From assembly GCF_019704315.1 (NCBI RefSeq), contig NZ_AP024597.1, positions 1,674,001-1,738,000 on the forward strand: a stretch of DNA of 64,000 nt, written 5' to 3'. The translations under genes were made by a program, and so were the position numbers. Under the pieces are notes generated by a model. That model did not search any database. It was given only the letters and a program-made list of their open reading frames with translations, and was not told the DNA's origin. The DNA is from Stygiolobus caldivivus. GTDB lineage: Archaea; Thermoproteota; Thermoprotei_A; Sulfolobales; Sulfolobaceae. Of this stretch, positions 50,703 through 60,063 are shown one piece after another. Every line of letters begins with the position of its first letter. Within the stretch, counting starts at the first letter, position 1.

Positions 50703-50975
50703 ATGGAAAACGCTATAATTATCGTAGTAGGTGCTGATAAGCCCGGAATAGTAGCTGGGATAGCTACTAAACTGGCTGAAAATAACGCCAACATAATAGA
50801 TATTTCACAGACCGTAGTCAGAGGGATCTTCGCAATGATCATGGTAGTCGACATATCCAAATGTAAAGTTAGCTTATCTGAATTAAGAAAACAGCTCCAA
50901 GAGAAGGGAAAAGAATTAGGAGTAGAAGTACATACTTACCACGAAGAAGTATTTAGGTATATAGAAAGGGTGTAG
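50703..50975 (+). CDS. ACT-domain protein (UPF0237 type)
   Basis: 90 residues forming one ACT domain: IIVVGADKPGIVAGIATKLA, then NANIIDISQTVVRGIFAMI and MVVDISKCKVSLSELRKQL. ACT domains bind small ligands such as amino acids. The gene is 3 bp before the DUF711 gene, and the same pairing is well known across bacteria and archaea. Joint function has not been established. Confidence 0.88.
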   Translation: MENAIIIVVGADKPGIVAGIATKLAENNANIIDISQTVVRGIFAMIMVVDISKCKVSLSELRKQLQEKGKELGVEVHTYHEEVFRYIERV

Positions 50976-50978
50976 AGA

Positions 50979-52316
50979 ATGAGGTACTCAGCAGATGAAG
51001 TAATAGAAGTCTTCAGGATGCTTAACGAAGAAGACCTCGATATTAGGTCCGTTACTCTAAGTATTAACACGTTGTATGCCATATCTGACGACATAGATAA
51101 GACCTTGAAAAAACTCGGATCTTTAGACAAGACGCTGGAGGAGTTCTCTTCAGCTGTAGATGAGGTATCGGGAAAATACGGAATTAAAGTAGTCACAAAA
51201 AGAGTAGCTGTCTCCCCTATCCAGTTCTTCTTAGAGGTCCTAGATGAAAAAGACGGCGTAGAAATTGCTAAGTTCCTTGATAAACTGGCTGAAAACAACA
51301 GGATCGATTATATTAGCGGTTATTCAGCCTTTGCCGATAGGGGGTTTACTAGGGGGGCCTTAAAGGTCATTACTACGTTATCCCAAGCCCTTAACTCCAC
51401 TATAAGGCTTACTGGTATGATAAACGCCGCTTCAACCACCTCAGGAATGAACATTGAAGCTATCAAACTATTCGTAGATAAGATCTTTGAAATGCCTCCG
51501 TCTTCTTCCTCTAGAACTACCATAATGGCCAACGTACCACCCGATTCGCCTTTTGTCCCGTCCGCACATCACGGTTTAGGCATGCCGGAAGCTACAATAA
51601 ATATTGCGGTGAGCGGACCGGGCGTGATTGAGGGTGCAATAAAGAGGAGTAGACCTAAAACTCTCCAAGAACTACACGACGTGATTAAGAGAGCAGCGTT
51701 TAAAGTTTCTAGGTTAGGTGAGCTAATAGGTAAAAGCGTAGCTGAAAAAATGGGGATAAACTTCACTACGGTAGACCTTTCTTTAGCACCGTCACCGAAC
51801 GTAGGGGATAGCGTAGCTGAGATAATAGAATCTATGGGTATCGAAAAGATGGGCGGACACGGGTCTTTAGCCGCTTTAGCAATACTTATGGACGCCGTAA
51901 AAAAAGGTGGGGCAATGGCTACCTCAGCGATAGGAGGTCTAAGCAGTGCGTTTATCCCGGTCAGCGAAGATGCAATAATGGTCGAGAGAGCTCTGGAAGG
52001 TTATGTCGATTTTTATACCTTGATCGCCTTATCGTCTGTCTGCAATAGCGGTATAGACATGGTAGGGGTCAGTAAATCACAAGGTAAAGATAAGGTAATA
52101 GGCCTAATATCTGACGTCCTTGCACTTGCGATATCCCTGAATAAGATCTTGGGAGCTAGGATAATACCCGTAGACGCCCGCCCCGGGACCTATATAGACT
52201 TAGGAGGGCTCTTAGGTAAAATAGTCGTAATGAGGCTAAAAGATGTGGACGTAACGAGGTTTGCGTCCTATACCGGGTTTATCCCCAGCACGATCAAAAG
52301 GCTTGAACTGGGATAA
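50979..52316 (+). CDS. DUF711/UPF0210 (PFL-like) family protein
   Basis: 445 residues. The protein begins with [20 protein letters not shown] and contains [28 protein letters not shown] and [10 protein letters not shown]-type [14 protein letters not shown], the conserved parts of UPF0210. The fold is related to glycyl-radical/PFL enzymes but the Gly-radical motif is absent, so any catalysis is unproven. It is co-transcribed with the ACT-domain gene, a stable gene pair. Confidence 0.9.
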   Translation: MRYSADEVIEVFRMLNEEDLDIRSVTLSINTLYAISDDIDKTLKKLGSLDKTLEEFSSAVDEVSGKYGIKVVTKRVAVSPIQFFLEVLDEKDGVEIAKFLDKLAENNRIDYISGYSAFADRGFTRGALKVITTLSQALNSTIRLTGMINAASTTSGMNIEAIKLFVDKIFEMPPSSSSRTTIMANVPPDSPFVPSAHHGLGMPEATINIAVSGPGVIEGAIKRSRPKTLQELHDVIKRAAFKVSRLGELIGKSVAEKMGINFTTVDLSLAPSPNVGDSVAEIIESMGIEKMGGHGSLAALAILMDAVKKGGAMATSAIGGLSSAFIPVSEDAIMVERALEGYVDFYTLIALSSVCNSGIDMVGVSKSQGKDKVIGLISDVLALAISLNKILGARIIPVDARPGTYIDLGGLLGKIVVMRLKDVDVTRFASYTGFIPSTIKRLELG

Positions 52317-52382
52317 AATAGGAGTTTGATATCTTACTCTAGGAGTCGTTGCGGTCTTAACTTTACTCACTAGTATAATCTT

Positions 52383-53411
52383 TTACCAACCCAACTCTTT
52401 CCTAATTGCCCCCTCGTACTGCTTTAGTTCGGGGGAAGACTTTACAAAATATTCAAAATACTCCCTGAAAATATCTAGTTCTTCTTTTGTCACAAACCCG
52501 TACTTTATCGCGTATCTTACATACTTCCACGCTCTATAGTTAAACATTAAGAGCTCAAGGTAGTACTCACGGTATTCAGGAGTTAAAATACCGCTCTTAA
52601 GAAGCCCCCTAAATATTTTCCCGTCAAAAAACCTCTCAAAGAAAATACCCACATACTGAGAGAAAAATTCTTTATCTAATATTGATGAAATCCTGCTAAT
52701 CACTACCCACGCCTTCTTAGTCCTTATCTTCTTTATCAGCCCCGGTAACCTGGAATAGATTTCGCCTTCAGAGATCAGACCTACTTCAAGGAACTGCGGG
52801 ATATAATACCAAGCTGTTAAATTACCCCTAGATAGTGCATTAAGGACGATTTCTTTAGCCCTCTTTTCTTTACTATGCTTTATAAGATATTTCCAAAAGT
52901 GCTTACGACGGACAGACCCTGACTTAATCGGGTACTCGTCTAGGACAGAAGCCGGGACTTTTAGATTAAGTCTTAAGACTACTTCCCATAAACCCTCATC
53001 AGTTACCAAAAGCTTAAACAGCTTAGAGCTATTTTCTACAAGTTTATCTAATACAATATCTGAGACCTCACTTAGCACTATCCACGCTTCAGGACTAATC
53101 AGAAGAGAATCTATAGATTCTTTATGGCTAATTATGAAATCCTTACCGATAAGACCTAATTTATATGCTGATACTATAACTTTCCAAGAAGCCAGTCTAT
53201 TACCTATGTACACCTCCTTTGCTAAGTTATCTGCTAAACTTTTTGAGTCTTTGATACAAGGTATCAGCATATCTAAAACGGAGATATATTTATGAAAAAA
53301 TCTAGCGTCCTTAACATAGTCGTCTACTTTATCACAAGAAGTATTAAGGATGAGCCTTACAGTGGTTTCATCGGGATAATATTGTAAAAGCTCGTCCAGT
53401 GACAAAGCCAT
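52383..53411 (-). CDS. Helical-repeat protein, unknown
   Basis: 342 residues, all helices, with repeating short motifs such as AWKVIVSAYKLGLIG, AWYYIPQFLEVGLIS and AWKYVRYAIKYGFVT, each W-x3-7 followed by a G-containing turn. This regular WxxIxxxxxxGLI pattern points to an alpha-solenoid. No Cys cluster and no membrane segment. It is separated from the DsrE-like gene upstream by 98 bp and is probably independent. The role is likely protein binding, which is inference. Confidence 0.6.
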   Translation of the reverse strand: MALSLDELLQYYPDETTVRLILNTSCDKVDDYVKDARFFHKYISVLDMLIPCIKDSKSLADNLAKEVYIGNRLASWKVIVSAYKLGLIGKDFIISHKESIDSLLISPEAWIVLSEVSDIVLDKLVENSSKLFKLLVTDEGLWEVVLRLNLKVPASVLDEYPIKSGSVRRKHFWKYLIKHSKEKRAKEIVLNALSRGNLTAWYYIPQFLEVGLISEGEIYSRLPGLIKKIRTKKAWVVISRISSILDKEFFSQYVGIFFERFFDGKIFRGLLKSGILTPEYREYYLELLMFNYRAWKYVRYAIKYGFVTKEELDIFREYFEYFVKSSPELKQYEGAIRKELGW

Positions 53412-53509
53412 TAAAAATGATCTGTTAACATAAAATTAAAATGTTAAATTTGATCCTTATCCAAAATAAGTCAAAATAAAAAAGAGTTAAGTCCTTAACT
53501 TCTTTTTAA

Positions 53510-53851
53510 TCAGAACGTTAAAACGGTATACCCGTCGTCTACAAATTTCACTATTACATCAGCTCCCCTAGAGACCTCATTTACATACACTAGGTCTTCT
53601 TTACTTACGTTGTAGTTCTTCATCGCCATTTCGCACGCATATACAGTAATACCCATCTTAGTAAGGTTTTCAGAGGCCTTAGAAACCACATTTGATATCT
53701 CACTCTTCTTTGATAGGGCATTTATACCAGGGCCTAAGAAGACCATTTTTACGTCTTTAGCACCCATCATTTTTAACCCTTGAGCTACATTCACCGCGGT
53801 ATTTACATTTAATTGGTCTTGAGATTTAACTACTAGTAGGAACTTGGCCAT
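53510..53851 (-). CDS. DsrE-family protein
   Basis: 113 residues: FLLVVKSQDQLNVNTAVNVAQG, MVFLGPGINALSKKS, GITVYACEMAMKNYNV with the conserved Cys, and VKFVDDGYTVLTF. Close in plan to the DsrE-like protein at 31536, without operon partners here. Sulfur-carrier or YchN-like role expected in the cytoplasm. It lies 10 bp after the large membrane protein gene on the same strand. Confidence 0.85.
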   Translation of the reverse strand: MAKFLLVVKSQDQLNVNTAVNVAQGLKMMGAKDVKMVFLGPGINALSKKSEISNVVSKASENLTKMGITVYACEMAMKNYNVSKEDLVYVNEVSRGADVIVKFVDDGYTVLTF

Positions 53852-53860
53852 GAGGGGATA

Positions 53861-55963
53861 TTACGTTTTTACTTTTTTAAATTTTTTTATTAAAAAGAAA
53901 ATCCTAGTAAAAACCTCATTTCTCGCTATCCCTATCAAACTCACAATCCTTGCCAAGAAATCCTTCAAGAGATATAATAGGACGACCACAATTAAATACG
54001 CCACTGCATATACATAAGATAGAGTAAGTTGCTTGCTTAAGGAGTTTACAATGATGATATTCTTTTCTTTTATAGTGTTAAATTCTATGAAACCAAACGA
54101 ATTGTTTCCAACCTTTCCTTTAACTGTCCAATACGGACTGTAGGCAAACGTAAGCAAAAGGTGCTTAGAATTAACACCACATACGAGGACTTCATTACCC
54201 TTTATCTTAAAATTAACCGGCACAAGGATTTTACTCAGATTTTCATTAAGGTTAATAACACTACTACTGGCATTAGTCTCATAAACATAAGAAGTATCCA
54301 TTTTCACTTTATATATTAAGAACGGAGAGTAGTTTTCCACGAGTTTTACCAGTCCTAAGTGTTGAAGGACATTCAAAGACTCTGTGTAGTTATAAGGTGG
54401 AATATAGTCCATAGTTATGAAGCCCCTAGTCTCAGCGTCACATTCAATAACGATATACTTCACGTTAAATAACAATAACAGATCCTCGAGTTCTTCTACG
54501 GCAGAGGTAACGTTTTTCTGCCTATCGAGAAAATAAATTAAACAATTTAGCTTTACTGTTAGATTTTTAAATTCTCCGCTGGAGTAAGTACCACCAGCAA
54601 GCAGTGGGTGGGATAAAAAGTAGATGAAAATATTATTACCGTAATACCACGAAGTACCATACCACCCGCATACAGGGAAAGGTAACAATAAAACCGTGAA
54701 CTGCCCTTTTTGGTTATTAAGATATTCCACAGTTTCTATAAATTGTTGGGGAATTGTTATCCTACCTTGGTTATAAGCCATTAGTACGGGGTATGGGAGA
54801 ACAAGTCCTATGATAATAAAGGTTAGAAGGACAACTATTATTCCCTTTCTTACCGTCAGAAGGTTATCGAAAAAACTGGAGACCAGATAGGTAAAGGGTA
54901 AGGAGAGTACGGGAGAAAGGAATAGTGGTGAATCCCTTAAAGGTGCAAATAATCCGAAGTGCGATACCCCGTACTCGACCAACGGCTTAAAGGGAGTCGT
55001 TTCAGATGATAAAAACCCTACACCTATTAGCCAAATCAGAAAGAAAAACATTATATCGTTTTTATTTTTATTCCTCACTTTGATTATAGTTAAGCCGAGG
55101 AGAATAGGCACTATCAGCGAGAGTAACAAAATATATAGAGGATAAGCCGTATATCCGACAGCACCTAGAGTCCTAACAGTAAGTGTAAAGGGGACATATG
55201 ACTGAATCCCAAGATACGTATAGTAGGAGACATTTGTAATTTTACTGAATGTCTCGATAGTAGGAGCTACTGCGATCTTAAGCCAATAAAGTTGCCCTAG
55301 AGTAACTGACGCAACTGTTAATGATACTTTCCAGATGTTCCTTAAGAAGTACGTTAGGAGTATAACTAAGTACAACCATATAAAAGGGAAAATATCACCA
55401 GAAGCAGAGAGGCTTATAAAAGATATTAAAGAAAATAGTAAGAAGAACTTACTAAACTGAGTTCTACACCTAGTATAATACACGACAAGATATGTGAGCA
55501 AAGGCAATGTAAAATAAACAAACTCATCGTTTAAGAAAATAGACGACGAAATAGAACTTGACGAAAAAATATACCATGTAGAAGAGTATATAAAGGCGCC
55601 TAAGAGTGAAGCAAGATTAGAGAAGTAGATTCTGTTAAGTTTATACGTGAAAATACTCCCGGCTAGCATCAAAGTAAGAGTGAAGACTTGCTCTCCGTAA
55701 GCTCCGAACAGCTCGAAAGGGACAGTTAACCAGACCACCCAGCTACCGGGGCTTAAAGAGGGTTGAAAGCCGTAAGGGTAGTTAGTATAAGGGTATACAG
55801 TCCCCCACTCCAGATAGTTTAAGCTCATATGTGGGTAAATAATAAAATCCTGGTCTCCAGAGTAAATAACATGCCCTTTAAAAATGAGAGACGAAACTAG
55901 CAAGTCCCATAGGAAGATCGAAAAGTATACTAATGCACTTCTCCCCGGTTTTATCTTTACCAC
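53861..55963 (-). CDS. Large polytopic membrane protein, YfhO/GT-C-like
   Basis: 700 residues: about 13 hydrophobic segments (1-400), a soluble section (about 400-650) and a final membrane span with basic tail. HVIYSGDQDFIIYPHMS near the N-terminus, an acidic loop after the first span, fits GT-C type glycosyltransferases; the soluble region with FAYSPYWTVKG and FIEFN resembles YfhO-type proteins. It probably works on lipid-linked sugars together with the GT2 gene upstream (59 bp). Family call is tentative. Confidence 0.6.
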   Translation of the reverse strand: MVKIKPGRSALVYFSIFLWDLLVSSLIFKGHVIYSGDQDFIIYPHMSLNYLEWGTVYPYTNYPYGFQPSLSPGSWVVWLTVPFELFGAYGEQVFTLTLMLAGSIFTYKLNRIYFSNLASLLGAFIYSSTWYIFSSSSISSSIFLNDEFVYFTLPLLTYLVVYYTRCRTQFSKFFLLFSLISFISLSASGDIFPFIWLYLVILLTYFLRNIWKVSLTVASVTLGQLYWLKIAVAPTIETFSKITNVSYYTYLGIQSYVPFTLTVRTLGAVGYTAYPLYILLLSLIVPILLGLTIIKVRNKNKNDIMFFFLIWLIGVGFLSSETTPFKPLVEYGVSHFGLFAPLRDSPLFLSPVLSLPFTYLVSSFFDNLLTVRKGIIVVLLTFIIIGLVLPYPVLMAYNQGRITIPQQFIETVEYLNNQKGQFTVLLLPFPVCGWYGTSWYYGNNIFIYFLSHPLLAGGTYSSGEFKNLTVKLNCLIYFLDRQKNVTSAVEELEDLLLLFNVKYIVIECDAETRGFITMDYIPPYNYTESLNVLQHLGLVKLVENYSPFLIYKVKMDTSYVYETNASSSVINLNENLSKILVPVNFKIKGNEVLVCGVNSKHLLLTFAYSPYWTVKGKVGNNSFGFIEFNTIKEKNIIIVNSLSKQLTLSYVYAVAYLIVVVLLYLLKDFLARIVSLIGIARNEVFTRIFFLIKKFKKVKT

Positions 55964-56022
55964 GTCATCAGTTAACTTTTACTCCAATTTAAAGCTAATA
56001 GCAATTTAGGGAAAAACCTAGA

Positions 56023-56757
56023 CTATCCCCTTAAAAACTCAATTATTTTAGCTTGAACTTTCAAAAACGTATTAGTATAAACGATAAACCTAAGAGGTGA
56101 GTAAAACATCCTCAATTTAACAATAGAAAGGAACATTAAAATGCTGACCCGCATAAGATCCTTCGAAATTTTACTATTAACTTCATCGTGATGATATTCT
56201 GCTGTTACCTGAACGATCTTGTACCCTCTTCGCTTAAAAGCGTAAATTAAATTAACGTCAAAGAGGAGGTCACTGATTATAAGTTCGTCAAGTACTTTTA
56301 AAGCCTTATCCCTACAGACGAGCTTAACACCTGCTTGGAAGTCCTTTATATCGCGGAGTGATGGGAAAAACAGTTTAACAGTAAGTTTAAAGGCCTTGTG
56401 CAAAAATTTGCGCAAATAAGTCTGTTCCCTGAAGACACGGTTGACCAACACCATGTCCGCGTCTTGTTTAAGCATCTCTTCGACAGTTGTCATAGACACC
56501 GGTACATCAGCGTCTATCAGTAGAACCTTTTCCGACCTAGACATTTGAATGCCCTTCTTTATAGAGCCTCCTTTACCCAACCTGACCTTATTTACCTCGA
56601 TCACTGCCCTGTTATACCGCCTTACTATATCTGGTGTTTTGTCATTACCCTCAAATACTACTATAATTTGCGCATTAGGAAACTTAGAGGTCAATTGACG
56701 TAAAGCTCTGTCTATTCTCTTTTCCTCATTATAGGCAGGTATTATTATTGAGATCAT
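56023..56757 (-). CDS. GT2 glycosyltransferase (dolichol-phosphate sugar synthase-like)
   Basis: I start at the ATG reading MISIIIPAYNEEKRIDRALR; the frame is open 57 bp further, but a TATATAAAG-type box lies there, so the short form is better. IIPAYNEEKRI, a DADVPV Mn-binding motif (LLIDADVP) and FQAGVKLVCR are typical of GT-A family 2. It likely makes polyprenyl-phosphate hexoses used by membrane-embedded transferases such as the product of the adjacent downstream gene. The C-terminal helix contains basic residues for membrane contact. Confidence 0.85.
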   Translation of the reverse strand: MISIIIPAYNEEKRIDRALRQLTSKFPNAQIIVVFEGNDKTPDIVRRYNRAVIEVNKVRLGKGGSIKKGIQMSRSEKVLLIDADVPVSMTTVEEMLKQDADMVLVNRVFREQTYLRKFLHKAFKLTVKLFFPSLRDIKDFQAGVKLVCRDKALKVLDELIISDLLFDVNLIYAFKRRGYKIVQVTAEYHHDEVNSKISKDLMRVSILMFLSIVKLRMFYSPLRFIVYTNTFLKVQAKIIEFLRG

Positions 56758-56814
56758 AACTATTATTGCTTTAACTATCTCTGTGGAGTCTATATAAAGG
56801 TAGCTGATTACCAA

Positions 56815-57119
56815 TTTAATTTAGAACAGAACCAATACTACCCAAAAGCCTTTTTCTTACGAAAATAAACATAGAATTATTTATTGTTAAGGATAGAATC
56901 CTCCCCACTAATACTGGAAGTCTGTTTAGCATTTATTGAAAAGTTTGGAATAGCGAGTATTACTTTAAACACTTATGTTATTTACTTATATCCTAATTTT
57001 ATGTTAAGTCCCTTAGGGTTCGAAGCCTTAATCGTGAAATATATAATATCACGTATCTAAATCAAATTGCTAAGGCATCCCCTGCAAATTGAAATACTCT
57101 CTCCCGAATTAGTATAATT
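56815..57119. other. AT-rich spacer left of the transposase remnant
   Basis: Nothing coding was seen. It contains a few TATA-like boxes and no clear repeat. It separates the glycosyltransferase gene from the transposon debris. Confidence 0.3.
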
Positions 57120-57700
57120 ATACGCGTGTAATTAATCCAAATAAGTACTCGTCGGTAATAATAACGAGAATAACAGTAATATTATTAAGTTGTAAAAAAT
57201 TAGTGAATAGGTGTTCCAAACAGCAATAGCCCGTGCAGTTCGCAAAACCCCCGCGGAGAATGGCTTTACCGAAACGCCTCCCCACCACGAGGTTAATACC
57301 CTTGAGCCACTCCCACAACTCCTCTAGTTCTCATATGTAGCCGGACACACCGCACTCGTCCACGACAACTACACCCCTCCCAGCTAAAGACACCAACTTA
57401 TCCGACTCTTCCCTCTCCACCCTAGTTACGCTTTAAGCGTACTACACAGTACCATCTCCTCACCACATTCCCAGAACAGCAATGGTGCTGTCCAAGGCTC
57501 TGACACCGCCAACAATAACCATTTCTACATTCCCACAAGCTTACTAGGGGCTCCCAGTAGCCCTCCTCGTCCTCTCCCTTAGCAAAGGTGATACCGAGGA
57601 CTGACCTCTTTCCGTCTGGTGCTATTCCTATGGCTATGATGAGTACTCCTTTCCTTCTCTACTTCCTCCATGACCTTAGTATCATTTTAGTAACTGCTTT
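57120..57700 (-). pseudogene. Decayed IS256/Mutator-type transposase
   Basis: On the minus strand the frames read IAIGIAPDGKRSVLGITFAK followed by GEDEEGYWEPL, then in shifted frames pieces like VRALDSTIAV and VRLKRN. This order is that of IS256-family transposases (GVxxDGxxxVLG, then DGLxxxxxAI, then HxxRN). Stops and frameshifts interrupt it. The region further left holds VERE and GRRFGKAIL pieces I cannot place. The intact element is absent. Inverted repeats of the element were not recognised. Confidence 0.55.
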
Positions 57701-57799
57701 AGAGTTTCAATAAGCCGGCAGTGTCTTCTAAATATATGGCCCCGCAATCACAAGAAACTTTTACTACCTTTAGTGATAGCGGGTCTAAAACAATCCTAG

Positions 57800-57825
57800 T
57801 ATAGTGGGTTAATATAGTGGGTTAA
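57800..57825. repeat. Two tandem copies of a 13-bp repeat
   Basis: TATAGTGGGTTAA occurs twice in direct contact. It lies about 100 bp from the transposase remnant. It could be a leftover of target duplication or a slippage product. GTATCGAGATAC, a short dyad, follows at 57938-57949. Confidence 0.5.
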
Positions 57826-57999
57826 TTTGAACTAGACTTGCTCTGGATGTCTGCGGAAATTACTACACCTCCGGATAATGTGTAAAACGTCTATTTTCTC
57901 GATCATGTATCTGGGGGATTTGCATGGAAATTATTTTGTATCGAGATACGATATAAACACTTCTATTCAAAAATTTTCATATCTCGAATATCGATACGA

Positions 58000-58281
58000 T
58001 TAACATTCTTCTATCGACGAAGTCTCACCTTTAATTAGTCTGGTTGAGCATTCTAACCCTCTCTGACTTAATTGATAAGTAGTAGGTTCTCTAATAGGGT
58101 GTAACGTCAGTAGTCCTCTTTTGATTAATTCTTTAATGCACCTCCTTACATCTCCTCTTAAGTGCCCTGGAAACCTCCTTAATATCACTTCTAAAGGGAC
58201 GTGGGCAGATAATGAACCGTTGCTAGCATTATAGACTGCTACTAATCTTGCGTTAAGTGTCTCGATACTGCATTTAGCCAT
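58000..58281 (-). CDS. Small winged-helix-like regulator
   Basis: 93 residues. HVPLEVILRRFPGHLRGDVR then RCIKELIKRGLLTLHPIREP and TTYQLSQRGLE form helix-helix-wing in the order of winged-helix DNA-binding proteins. GAATAAAATG about 25 nt before the ATG is a TATA box. The gene is divergent from the frameshifted gene at 58344 and may regulate it. No known family identified with certainty. Confidence 0.65.
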   Translation of the reverse strand: MAKCSIETLNARLVAVYNASNGSLSAHVPLEVILRRFPGHLRGDVRRCIKELIKRGLLTLHPIREPTTYQLSQRGLECSTRLIKGETSSIEEC

Positions 58282-58343
58282 TTTCTGCCAGAATCATTTT
58301 ATTCATAGCAAGATTTGTAAGTCTTTATCAGAAAGTGATAATC

Positions 58344-58615
58344 ATGGAAAGTAAACAAGTGGAAAAGGAGTAGTTTTTGTAAGTAAGGTTTCCGTAACTA
58401 AGAGTAAGAAAAACAGGAAAGAATACATTACTTATAGGATAACCGTCCCTATGGATAAGACTAAGGAGCTAGGACTAAACGATGGAGACTATTTGTTAGT
58501 AAAGGCTAAGAAGGCTAAATGGTATCACCTCTTAAATTGGGAGGAAATGAAAAACGCTTACAACATGCTACCAGAGGACGTGAAAAAGGAAGTTGATGAA
58601 CTGAATTATAAATAG
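58344..58615 (+). pseudogene. Frameshifted small basic protein gene (AbrB-like?)
   Basis: An ATG start gives MESKQVEKE and stops at a TAG. Another frame, without a start codon of its own, then reads VSKVSVTKSKKNRKEYITYR and continues to a stop at 58613. Adding one base in the AAAAGG run near 58365 joins the two into one protein of about 90 residues. Its middle (YRITVPMDKTKELGLNDGDY) looks like the swapped-hairpin AbrB/SpoVT DNA-binding fold. A sequencing error, a pseudogene or programmed frameshifting are possible. Confidence 0.5.
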
Positions 58616-58794
58616 GGTTTCGACATTTCCTTGGTCAAGAATATAATAGCTTTAGGTAAATCGGCCTCAGTTTTTGCGGTTTCCTCAACTCCCTAATTAT
58701 AAGAAAGCGACTCTGTTCCATCAATAAGGTTTTATGTTCCATTTACGCATTTATAAAGAGGACGTAACTCTCTTTCAATTTTAGAGAAAGAATA

Positions 58795-58838
58795 CGCCAA
58801 GGCCGGGATTTGAACCCGGGCCACAGGCTTGAGAGGCT
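58795..58838 (-). other. 3' half of a tRNA gene (att-site scar), tRNA-Glu(CUC)-like
   Basis: On the minus strand the piece runs from the anticodon loop CTCTCAA through the variable region, T-stem CCGGG, loop TTCAAAT, CCCGG and acceptor CCTTGGC plus discriminator G. The 5' half is missing: sequence before the loop does not pair. Such 3' tRNA halves are left at the far end of elements integrated by tyrosine integrases that recombine within tRNA genes. It shares a 20-bp T-arm block with the tRNA-Asp at 62562. Confidence 0.65.
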
Positions 58839-58844
58839 AGATAG

Positions 58845-59042
58845 CGTTTCAGTGAAACGTCAAAAAGAAACGTGTTGTGTTGCACGTTGAAGTAGAAGTA
58901 GGATCACGATATGAAAGAAAAGTAGAATAGAATAGTAGCAGAAAACGTAAGGTGTTTCAAAGCGTTAACTCCCCAGTTAACGTCAAATTCCTTATTATCA
59001 CTTAGCAAAATGTAATGGAATGTCTATATAGTTTAGACATTC
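58845..59042. other. Three hairpins between att scar and kinase-like gene
   Basis: CGTTTC/GAAACG (58845-58859, 3-nt loop), CGTTAACT/AGTTAACG (58963-58982, CCCC loop) and GAATGTCTA/TAGACATTC (59018-59042, 7-nt loop) are perfect stems. The last lies just after the stop of the gene at 59048 and may act in termination. No gene reads through this section. The stretch 58616-58794 to the left shows nothing coding. Confidence 0.45.
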
Positions 59043-59047
59043 TAGTG

Positions 59048-59578
59048 TTAAGAGAGTATAATATCTAGAATATGTTTCACTACATCATTTAATTTTAAAT
59101 CCGAAGTATTCAATACTATCTTATCTAAGCCGCAGTTTTTAGGGAAATCTATAAAGCACTTTTTACTCTCATACCAATCATAAATTTCAAGTGCACTAGC
59201 AACAGTAGGCCCTTCTCGTGTTTCTTCATATCTTTTTCTAACCCTCTCTTCAATATCTTTCTTAGTAGCGGTAAGTCTGAATAAAAATATTTTAAATCCC
59301 TTCTGTCTTAATAGTTCAACCCACTCATTAGGTTTAGAAGTAGCACCGTCACCCCACGCTAACTCTATGAGTATACACTGCGGGTCTCTGGATAAAATAT
59401 TCTTAAGGTTTATATATTTTCTATTATTACGCTGTTCTTCTTTGAAATCAAATCTGTCAAGGATTTCTAATTCACATTTAATATGATATTTGTCAAATAA
59501 AACCCTCTCTAATTCCTTTATTACTGTAGTCTTACCTGTACCCGGAGGACCCCTTATAATAATTGCAATCTTATCCAT
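59048..59578 (-). CDS. Small P-loop kinase-like protein
   Basis: 176 residues. IAIIIRGPPGTGKTTVIKEL carries Walker A (GPPGTGKTT, 10-18). ILIELAWGDGAT is a strand with acidic end, and EERVRKRYEETREGP is a lid-like basic helix. The layout suits small nucleotide- or zeta-toxin-like kinases (nucleoside, polynucleotide or UDP-sugar kinases). No motif fixes the substrate. The gene lies in the accessory region between an att scar and the integrase fragment, so it may be cargo of an integrated element. It follows the membrane gene at 59590 on the same strand. Confidence 0.65.
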   Translation of the reverse strand: MDKIAIIIRGPPGTGKTTVIKELERVLFDKYHIKCELEILDRFDFKEEQRNNRKYINLKNILSRDPQCILIELAWGDGATSKPNEWVELLRQKGFKIFLFRLTATKKDIEERVRKRYEETREGPTVASALEIYDWYESKKCFIDFPKNCGLDKIVLNTSDLKLNDVVKHILDIILS

Positions 59579-59589
59579 CAGCTTTCACA

Positions 59590-60060
59590 TTAAGGTAGTA
59601 TTTTTAATACTTCTTCAGCTAATGAGTCCCTTTTAATGTATGTGTATATTTCATAACTAATTAGTGCAACTGACAGTGCTATAAACATGTAAACTACATC
59701 TAAGACTAAAGGTAATATATCCTTAAATGGGTCATAAGTCTCAGTTATTCCGAATAGACCTATATATGTTTCACGAAAGTTTTTCATAAAGAAGTACATG
59801 GCAATTATAAAAATATTGAGTACAACCAGTGCTAATCCTGGATATATGGGATTATAAATTAAGGGAGTAGCGACTATCCTGGTCCTTGAATCTTGAGGGT
59901 ATAAATAAAACATTATTTTCATTGTGTCTCTTTCAGCGGAAATCGTCTTGGGGTAATCTTCCGATTTTATCGTATACCCTGAAGCTAATAATATTCTTTT
60001 TAGTTCTACATACGCCGAATTAATATCCATGTTTACAATTCTTTCCTTCATTACTCTCAC
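59590..60060 (-). CDS. Membrane protein, unknown
   Basis: 156 residues. An alpha/beta N-terminal domain (VELKRILLASGYTIKSEDYP, MKIMFYLYPQDSRTRIVA) is followed by two or three membrane segments (GLALVVLNIFIIAMYFFM, LVLDVVYMFIALSVALISYE) and a short helix. I recognise no family. Possible starts are 60060 (M1), M4 or M11. It sits 3 bp after the small wHTH gene, so it belongs to its operon with the kinase-like gene. Confidence 0.6.
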   Translation of the reverse strand: MRVMKERIVNMDINSAYVELKRILLASGYTIKSEDYPKTISAERDTMKIMFYLYPQDSRTRIVATPLIYNPIYPGLALVVLNIFIIAMYFFMKNFRETYIGLFGITETYDPFKDILPLVLDVVYMFIALSVALISYEIYTYIKRDSLAEEVLKILP

Positions 60061-60063
60061 CGT

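Noticed and set aside
57118-57318. 66-codon minus-strand frame starting MWEWLKGINLVV
   Set aside because: It continues the frame of the decayed transposase region across an internal stop, so it is part of the remnant and not a separate gene.
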